DNA from: Bacteroidia bacterium
Lineage (GTDB): Bacteria; Bacteroidota; Bacteroidia; Bacteroidales; GCA-2748055
DNA: 10,649 nt
Direction: 5' to 3'
NCBI GenBank assembly: GCA_004525825.1
Contig: SPBY01000058.1
Span: 1-10,649 of the forward strand
The first letter of the stretch is position 1; the number at the start of each line of letters is the position of its first letter. The position numbers and the translations under genes were made by a program. A model generated the notes under the pieces. That model was not told where the DNA came from. It made no database searches and saw nothing but the letters and a program-made list of their open reading frames with translations. Of the stretch, positions 6,354 through 10,649 are shown one piece after another.

Positions 6354-7184
6354 ATGAGAAATACCAGCTTAATCATACTGTTGGCCCTGCTCTCTTCAGG
6401 CTCCCTGCTTGCCCAGGGCGAAATTGATGAGCAGCTCAGGGTGATGCTTCGGGATGAAAGCACTTTTGGTGTTTTTCTCAATTCCAACGGTTTTGGTGCC
6501 AATTACAGGCATGGTTACTGGAGGAACGCCAGGAACCAGTTTATCATAGATGCGGAATTCGCCTATGTGAAGCATCCCAAAGAATATAAGACAGTCATTT
6601 CCTACAACTACAGTACACACCGTTATGTATTCGGCAAGGAGAATCTGTTCTGGGAATTGAAAGGGATGGCAGGCTGGCAGAAGGAACTATACCGCAAAAT
6701 TGACAGAACGGGCATCTCGGTCAGAATGTTTTATACAGGCGGAATATCCATTGGCTTTCTCAAACCAATCTACTACAAGGTATTCACCACTTCGCCCGTG
6801 GGTGAAATTATTCATGAAGAGTACCTGAAGTTTTCTCCCAGTCTCCACCTGACAAATATTGGTGGACGGGGTCCCTTCTTCATGGGGTTCAATGAATTAA
6901 AAATTGTACCCGGATTGACCGGGAAAGCAGGCTTTAGTTTTGAATACAGCCAGAAGGATGCCATCATCCATGCCCTGGAAGTTGCGGTCAGCCTGACAGT
7001 CTATCCAAAGGATATCAATATTATGGCCACTGAAGAGAATAACTTCCTCTTTGTCAACCTGATGGTGGGCTATCGCTTTGGCCGGATCATCGATATCAGC
7101 GAAGCATCGCGTTCCAAGAGTTGGAAAGAGAAAAGGGCTGAACGAAAAGCCCAAAAAGATACCCTTCCCTACCCCATTTATTAA
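6354..7184 (+). CDS. Outer-membrane beta-barrel-like protein, uncharacterised
   Basis: This 276-residue protein has a clean signal peptide from the chosen ATG (MRNTSLIILLALLSSGSLLA-Q). An upstream in-frame ATG at 6330 adds MVFAVSKA, which weakens the signal peptide, so I prefer 6354. The mature part alternates hydrophobic and polar residues with many aromatic strand ends (FIIDAEFAYV, FWELKGMAGW, GKAGFSFEYS, NFLFVNLMVGYRFG), as in small beta-barrels of the outer membrane. Conserved-looking turns include NGFGANYRHGYW near the N-terminus. After the last strand comes a basic tail (SWKEKRAERKAQKD) ending in LPYPIY. I do not recognise a named family. It stands alone on the plus strand between a terminator and the gapA promoter. 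A role in envelope structure or uptake is conjecture. Confidence 0.75.
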   Translation: MRNTSLIILLALLSSGSLLAQGEIDEQLRVMLRDESTFGVFLNSNGFGANYRHGYWRNARNQFIIDAEFAYVKHPKEYKTVISYNYSTHRYVFGKENLFWELKGMAGWQKELYRKIDRTGISVRMFYTGGISIGFLKPIYYKVFTTSPVGEIIHEEYLKFSPSLHLTNIGGRGPFFMGFNELKIVPGLTGKAGFSFEYSQKDAIIHALEVAVSLTVYPKDINIMATEENNFLFVNLMVGYRFGRIIDISEASRSKSWKEKRAERKAQKDTLPYPIY

Positions 7185-7220
7185 TTCTATATTAATACCC
7201 CATTTTGCCCCTCTGAGTGT

Positions 7221-7251
7221 TTTGCCGAAAGAATTTAATTTGGTAAATTCG
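7221..7251 (+). promoter_or_regulatory. Candidate gapA promoter
   Basis: TTTG at 7221-7224 and TAAATTCG at 7244-7251 are separated by exactly 19 bp, the most common spacing of Bacteroidota promoters. The -7 element has one mismatch (C for T) to TAnnTTTG. The leader would be about 50 nt and A/T-rich, with TAATAATTAAAATC immediately before the ATG. Confidence 0.5.
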
Positions 7252-7305
7252 CACTCCTGTTATTCAAGAAACACTATTTAACGTAATCATTTAATAATTA
7301 AAATC

Positions 7306-8319
7306 ATGGGAAAAATAAAAATTGGTATTAATGGATTCGGACGGATCGGAAGACTGGTCTTTAGGGTGGCTGCTGAGATGCCTGAGGTGGAAGTGGTAGG
7401 CATCAACGACCTGATCGACGTAGATTATATCGCATACATGCTCAAATATGACTCAACTCACGGTCGTTTCAAGGGAACCGTAGAAGTAAAAAACGGAAAC
7501 CTCATTGTAAATGGGTCCACTGTAAGGGTTACCGCTGAAAAAAATCCTGCAGACCTTAAGTGGGACGCTGTTGGTGCTGAGTATGTGGTTGAATCCACCG
7601 GACTTTTCCTGACCAAGGAGAAAGCCCAGGGACACATCGACGCCGGAGCCAAAAAAGTAATTATGTCTGCTCCTTCCAAGGATGACACCCCCATGTTCGT
7701 AATGGGCGTGAACCACAAGAAATACACCAGGGACATGAACTTTGTATCCAACGCTTCCTGTACCACCAACTGCCTTGCTCCTGTGGCCAAAGTGCTGAAC
7801 GATAAGTTTGGAATCGTAGAAGGCCTGATGACCACCGTCCATGCCACTACAGCCACCCAGAAAACTGTGGACGGTCCTTCCATGAAAGACTGGAGAGGCG
7901 GACGCGGAGCTGGACAGAACATCATTCCTTCCTCCACTGGTGCTGCCAAAGCTGTTGGAAAAGTGATTCCTGAGCTGAATGGTAAGCTAACCGGTATGGC
8001 ATTCAGGGTTCCCACCCCCAATGTATCTGTAGTTGACCTTACTGTCCGCCTGGACAAAGCTGCTTCGTACGAAACTGTATGCGCTGCCATGAAAGAGGCC
8101 AGCGAAGGCGAACTGAAAGGGGTACTTGGTTACACTGAAGATGCTGTGGTTTCCACCGACTTCCTGGGCGAACTCTGCACATCGTTCTTTGATGCAGGTG
8201 CCGGAATCGGTCTGAACGACCACTTCGTAAAAGTAGTTAGCTGGTACGACAACGAAATGGGATACTCAGCCAAGGTGGTTGAACTGCTTATCCACATGTA
8301 TTCAGTTGACAAAGCATAA
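7306..8319 (+). CDS. gapA: Type I glyceraldehyde-3-phosphate dehydrogenase
   Basis: This 337-residue, full-length enzyme of glycolysis converts glyceraldehyde 3-phosphate, phosphate and NAD+ to 1,3-bisphosphoglycerate. The Rossmann loop is INGFGRIGR (residues 8-16). D35 in GINDL is at the position that favours NAD over NADP. The active-site segment SNASCTTNCLAP gives the nucleophile C152, with C156 following, and H179 in TTVHATTATQ is the catalytic base. The C-terminal SWYDNEMGYS motif is intact. The ATG is preceded by an A/T-rich leader without a Shine-Dalgarno, normal for this phylum. The gene is monocistronic, with its own promoter and an intrinsic terminator about 30 bp after the stop. 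Confidence 0.98.
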   Translation: MGKIKIGINGFGRIGRLVFRVAAEMPEVEVVGINDLIDVDYIAYMLKYDSTHGRFKGTVEVKNGNLIVNGSTVRVTAEKNPADLKWDAVGAEYVVESTGLFLTKEKAQGHIDAGAKKVIMSAPSKDDTPMFVMGVNHKKYTRDMNFVSNASCTTNCLAPVAKVLNDKFGIVEGLMTTVHATTATQKTVDGPSMKDWRGGRGAGQNIIPSSTGAAKAVGKVIPELNGKLTGMAFRVPTPNVSVVDLTVRLDKAASYETVCAAMKEASEGELKGVLGYTEDAVVSTDFLGELCTSFFDAGAGIGLNDHFVKVVSWYDNEMGYSAKVVELLIHMYSVDKA

Positions 8320-8347
8320 GACATCCTTCTTTCATTATATGTTTCAG

Positions 8348-8373
8348 GGGAGCTTTCACGAGCTCCCTTTTTT
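8348..8373 (+). terminator. gapA intrinsic terminator
   Basis: GGGAGCT (8348-8354) pairs perfectly with AGCTCCC (8361-8367) across the loop TTCACG, followed by six T (8368-8373). It is 29 bp after the gapA stop. Confidence 0.9.
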
Positions 8374-8399
8374 CGTGCCTCACTTTCAAACCATAGAAT

Positions 8400-8538
8400 C
8401 AAGAGGCTGATCCTTAGAAGGGCAAACCAATGTTAGGTATGCCCGGGCGGAAGCCTATAAATATTTATGCAGTAAAGATTTTAAGCGATGACTGGGCATA
8501 CCTAACAAAAAAAGACCGCCCTAAGGAGCAGCCTTTTG
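8400..8538. repeat. 139-bp near-palindromic element (candidate MITE or structured RNA)
   Basis: Two 45-nt arms (8400-8444 and 8494-8538) pair in four segments. The outer stem is CAAGAGGCTG with CAGCCTTTTG: ten pairs, one a G-U wobble. After an A/G mismatch comes TCCTTA with TAAGGA. After a three-base bulge comes GGGC with GCCC. After a 7/10-nt internal loop comes the perfect 14-bp stem TGTTAGGTATGCCC (8431-8444) with GGGCATACCTAACA (8494-8507). The apical 49 nt can form small hairpins. The element lies between the gapA terminator and the stop of the convergent siaC-like gene, about 23 nt downstream of that stop. There is no poly-T after either arm, so it is not a standard terminator, and no clear target duplication flanks it. 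The pairing is seen directly; its nature is not known. Confidence 0.75.
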
Positions 8539-8561
8539 TCATGCTATATTTGGGGTTGGAA

Positions 8562-8939
8562 CTAATAGTACTCTATGTGCTCGAAGGGAATCTGAATGGT
8601 TTGTTCATAATGCATTCCCAGTTCTTCGATGGATTCATCGCCCTCTTCAAAATACCACTTGATCTGCACATCTTTTCCGGAATCATGATTGATCTTCATG
8701 ATCCGAAGCAATTCCAGCATGTATTTGGACGAACCGGAATTGATGTATTCGAGCTTGATGCTCATCACGGACTTCTCCACGGGATTGAGGAAATATTCAT
8801 TGATCCAGTCAATCAAACGCTCGAAAAACTCACCCGGGTCTTCCGGTATGGATCTTCCCTCCAGGGAGAGCTCTCCGGTATCAGCAATGAACTCCACTTC
8901 GGGCGAGTTGAATGTCTTTTTCAAAAAGAGGTCTTCCAT
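8562..8939 (-). CDS. SiaC/DUF1987-family regulatory phosphoprotein
   Basis: This 125-residue cytosolic protein matches the DUF1987/SiaC family along its whole length. The N-terminal strand pair (PEVEFIADTGELSLEGRSIPEDPGEF) is followed by a helix (FFERLIDWINEYF). The core motif is KLEYINSGSSKYMLELLRIM, and the C-terminus reads VQIKWYFEEGDESIEELG. In Pseudomonas aeruginosa the SiaC relative is phosphorylated by the kinase SiaB and dephosphorylated by SiaA. Unphosphorylated SiaC stimulates a diguanylate cyclase that drives aggregation. The phosphorylated threonine there falls, by my alignment, at the serine of NSGSS (S68 here), which could still be phosphorylated. No siaA, siaB or cyclase gene is in the window. 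Its ATG is 16 bp after the permease stop, so the two form an operon. Confidence 0.87.
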   Translation of the reverse strand: MEDLFLKKTFNSPEVEFIADTGELSLEGRSIPEDPGEFFERLIDWINEYFLNPVEKSVMSIKLEYINSGSSKYMLELLRIMKINHDSGKDVQIKWYFEEGDESIEELGMHYEQTIQIPFEHIEYY

Positions 8940-8955
8940 ATGCTAACCTGTCGTT

Positions 8956-10200
8956 TTATTCGTGCCGCAAAGCTTGGATTGGATCGAGACGAGATGCCTT
9001 CACAGCCGGGAAATAGCCTGAAATGATCCCTACCCCAAAACACAATCCTATGCCCAGTATGATCCATTTCCATGGAATGATAAAACTGGATCCGATGGCT
9101 AAAGATACACCATTTCCAATGACAATTCCTAACAAGATACCAACAACAGCCCCCATCTGACCGATCACAATTGCCTCATAGAGAAATTGCCGTTTGATCA
9201 TGATGGATTTTGCCCCAAGTGCCTTCCGGGTACCTATCTCCTTGGTACGTTCTGTGACTGAAACCAGCATGATATTCATCAAACCAATCACAGCTCCCAA
9301 CAGGGTAATCAGACCGATGATGGTGGCTGCCATGGTCACATACTTCAGGTTCTCGATAAGCATCTGGGCCAGCTGGTCGCTCTGTGTGATGTTGAAATCG
9401 CTCTCGTCCCGTGCATCCAGGTTCCTCACCCTTCGGAAAATCCCTTCTGCTTCTGATACACTCACCTCTAACATTTGAGGTGTGTCGGGCATCACACTGA
9501 TGGAGTAGCGCATCTGCGGTCTCGAAAAATACTGCCGTACATTGGTATAAGGGATCAGGCAGTTCCGGTCGGTTCCAAAGCCTCCCGAAGTCCCTCTAGA
9601 TTTCAACACCCCAATGACACGGTACCTCCCGCTTCCAACAGATATGAACCGGTTCAGCGGATCCTGGTTTTTTTCAAAAGCCAGCCTGGCCAGATCGGCT
9701 CCAATAAGCACCAGGTTGGAGTTGCTCTCTATTTCGCTGGCAGAAAAGTTCCTCCCCTTCTCTATTTCATATCCGGCAGTAAAAATATAATCCTCGTCCA
9801 CTCCAATCACAGAGGTATTGGGATTAGACTTATAAGACTTGTACTTCACGATGGCTGTCCCCGAAGCCTGGGTCCAAATCGACACCTTGGCCGGCAATTT
9901 ATACATCTCTTTAAATTCCTGGGCCTGCTTGTGGGAGATAAAATCGTAGTTCTTTCTTCGGTAGGATTGGTTCCCGATCTGAACACGCATGCCCCTCGAC
10001 TCAATGGTGAAGGTATTAGCCCCCATCAGGCTGAAGGATTCGGTCACGCTGTTCTTAATGGAATCGATGGCTGTCAGGATTCCCACCAGCGCCATAATTC
10101 CAAAGGCTATGATAAAAATGGTCAGGATGGTTCTGAGCATATTGGTCCTGATGGACTTCAAAGCAATCCTTACATTTTCGAAAAACATGGCAGTCTTCAT
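8956..10200 (-). CDS. MacB-like ABC transporter permease
   Basis: This inner-membrane permease has the MacB/FtsX architecture. A first transmembrane helix (about residues 28-50, counting from the upstream ATG at 10215) follows the conserved basic segment IALKSIRTNMLRT. A large periplasmic MacB core domain spans about 52-290. Three further helices follow at about 297-320, 347-372 and 382-404. The signature TERTKEIGTRKALGAK (321-336), which contacts the ATPase, and the tail YFPAVKASRLDPIQALRHE are intact. ATG at 10200 (MKTAMFFENV) is the likelier start because the extra MRQLP of the 10215 start lies outside the family. Members export macrolides, toxins, peptides or lipoproteins, with a separate ATPase and a membrane-fusion protein. 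Neither is encoded here: downstream is only the SiaC-like gene, and upstream is aconitase on the other strand. Confidence 0.93.
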   Translation of the reverse strand: MKTAMFFENVRIALKSIRTNMLRTILTIFIIAFGIMALVGILTAIDSIKNSVTESFSLMGANTFTIESRGMRVQIGNQSYRRKNYDFISHKQAQEFKEMYKLPAKVSIWTQASGTAIVKYKSYKSNPNTSVIGVDEDYIFTAGYEIEKGRNFSASEIESNSNLVLIGADLARLAFEKNQDPLNRFISVGSGRYRVIGVLKSRGTSGGFGTDRNCLIPYTNVRQYFSRPQMRYSISVMPDTPQMLEVSVSEAEGIFRRVRNLDARDESDFNITQSDQLAQMLIENLKYVTMAATIIGLITLLGAVIGLMNIMLVSVTERTKEIGTRKALGAKSIMIKRQFLYEAIVIGQMGAVVGILLGIVIGNGVSLAIGSSFIIPWKWIILGIGLCFGVGIISGYFPAVKASRLDPIQALRHE

Positions 10201-10286
10201 GGGCAATTGTCTCAACTGAGGAATAAAAGTATAAAAATCTGAACAATCTAATGAGTATTACGTCAGGCATACAGATCATTTTCCAA

Positions 10287-10294
10287 TATATTTG
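10287..10294 (+). promoter_or_regulatory. Candidate -7 element of the aconitase gene
   Basis: TATATTTG is an exact TAnnTTTG match 22 bp before the aconitase ATG, which would give a leader of about 15-17 nt. No TTTG is seen at 17-23 bp upstream (the sequence there reads CGTCAGGCATACAG), so only half of the promoter is recognisable. Confidence 0.45.
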
Positions 10295-10316
10295 CATTTA
10301 ATTCAAAATTGCGCCC

Positions 10317-10649
10317 ATGACCTTCGATTTCGAAATGATTCAAAAAACCTACCAGGCATTTCCCGGCAGGATCAGCGCTGTCAGATCTTTGCTTCAAAGG
10401 CCCCTGACCCTAAGCGAAAAAATATTATACGGTCACCTGTACGATTTTACCACCTTACAATCCTTTGAAAGGGGTGCCGACTATGTGGATTTCAAGCCCG
10501 ACAGGGTGGCCATGCAGGATGCCACGGCCCAGATGGCACTCTTGCAGTTTATGCAGGCCGGAAAACCAAGGGCGGCAGTACCCTCCACGGTTCACTGCGA
10601 CCACCTGATCCAGGCAAAATCGGGTGCTGTAGAAGATCTAAAAACTGCC
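10317..10649 (+). CDS. Aconitate hydratase, N-terminal part
   Basis: The window ends after 111 codons of this gene. The translation matches the N-terminal domain of mitochondrial-type aconitases. RPLTLSEKILYGHL (29-41), then PDRVAMQDATAQMALLQFMQAG (61-82) and VPSTVHCDHLI (88-98) are hallmark motifs; the HCDH segment contributes substrate-binding residues. Full-length relatives are about 750 residues, bind a [4Fe-4S] cluster and interconvert citrate and isocitrate in the TCA cycle. The cluster-ligating cysteines lie beyond the window. The ATG at 10317 is the first in frame after the TATATTTG element, and the gene is divergent from the permease across about 115 bp. Confidence 0.95.
   Translation, partial: MTFDFEMIQKTYQAFPGRISAVRSLLQRPLTLSEKILYGHLYDFTTLQSFERGADYVDFKPDRVAMQDATAQMALLQFMQAGKPRAAVPSTVHCDHLIQAKSGAVEDLKTA

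Noticed and set aside
7458..8090. 210-codon minus-strand frame over gapA
   Set aside because: Shadow of a highly conserved, codon-biased gene; no recognisable protein features.
1689..8438. CAATGTTAGGT shared by the operator array (1689-1699) and the palindromic element (8428-8438)
   Set aside because: Several 11-mer matches are expected by chance in a window of this size, and the flanking bases do not extend the match.
8431..8507. Possible integron attC site, because GTTAGGT and ACCTAAC fit the GTTRRRY and RYYYAAC boxes
   Set aside because: In attC the RYYYAAC box is at the 5' end and GTTRRRY at the 3' end on either strand. Here the order is reversed, and no integrase or cassette array is present.
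8430..9026. 198-codon plus-strand frame spanning the palindrome and the siaC-like gene
   Set aside because: It is antisense to the DUF1987 gene and its translation has no family resemblance; the minus-strand protein is clearly the real one.

Overview
The window comes from a chromosome of the phylum Bacteroidota, most likely a marine or sediment Bacteroidales/Marinilabiliales-type organism. Four things point there: promoters of the TAnnTTTG (-7) type with TTG/TTTG upstream and little Shine-Dalgarno signal; a long secreted sortilin/BNR-repeat protein; a lipoprotein and an outer-membrane protein with Bacteroidota-style signal peptides; and a mitochondrial-type aconitase. Genus assignment is not possible from the sequence alone.

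Layout. (1) Positions 1-197 hold the 3' end of an Ldh2-type NAD(P)-dependent oxidoreductase. (2) 227-403 is a CopG/BrnA-type antitoxin cut short after codon 58. It meets the 3' end of a leftward four-gene cluster tail to tail (396-1636): a small membrane protein, an XRE regulator, MntA (nucleotidyltransferase antitoxin) and HepT (HEPN toxin). This cluster carries two candidate control regions. One is a triple 21-bp repeat upstream of the membrane-protein gene; the other is a promoter whose spacer is filled by a 15-bp palindrome in front of mntA. (3) 1833-5135 encodes a 1100-residue secreted beta-propeller protein. (4) 5226-5975 is an FMN nitroreductase, divergent from it. (5) 6099-6224 is a 41-residue lipoprotein gene, absent from ordinary ORF lists because of its size, with its own promoter and a clear terminator. 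(6) 6354-7184 is an uncharacterised outer-membrane-type protein. (7) 7306-8319 is glycolytic GAPDH with a promoter and terminator. (8) 8400-8538 is a 139-bp near-palindromic element between convergent genes. (9) 8562-10200 is a leftward pair, a MacB-like ABC permease followed by a SiaC/DUF1987 phosphoprotein. (10) 10317 to the end is the N-terminus of aconitase, divergent from the permease.

Most genes are housekeeping or common Bacteroidota families. The accessory part is the toxin-antitoxin block at 227-1720. The least explained stretch is the palindromic element at 8400-8538. Its two 45-nt arms pair through four helical segments around a 49-nt apical region that can itself form small hairpins. 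It looks like either a miniature mobile element or a structured RNA, and the sequence alone does not decide which.
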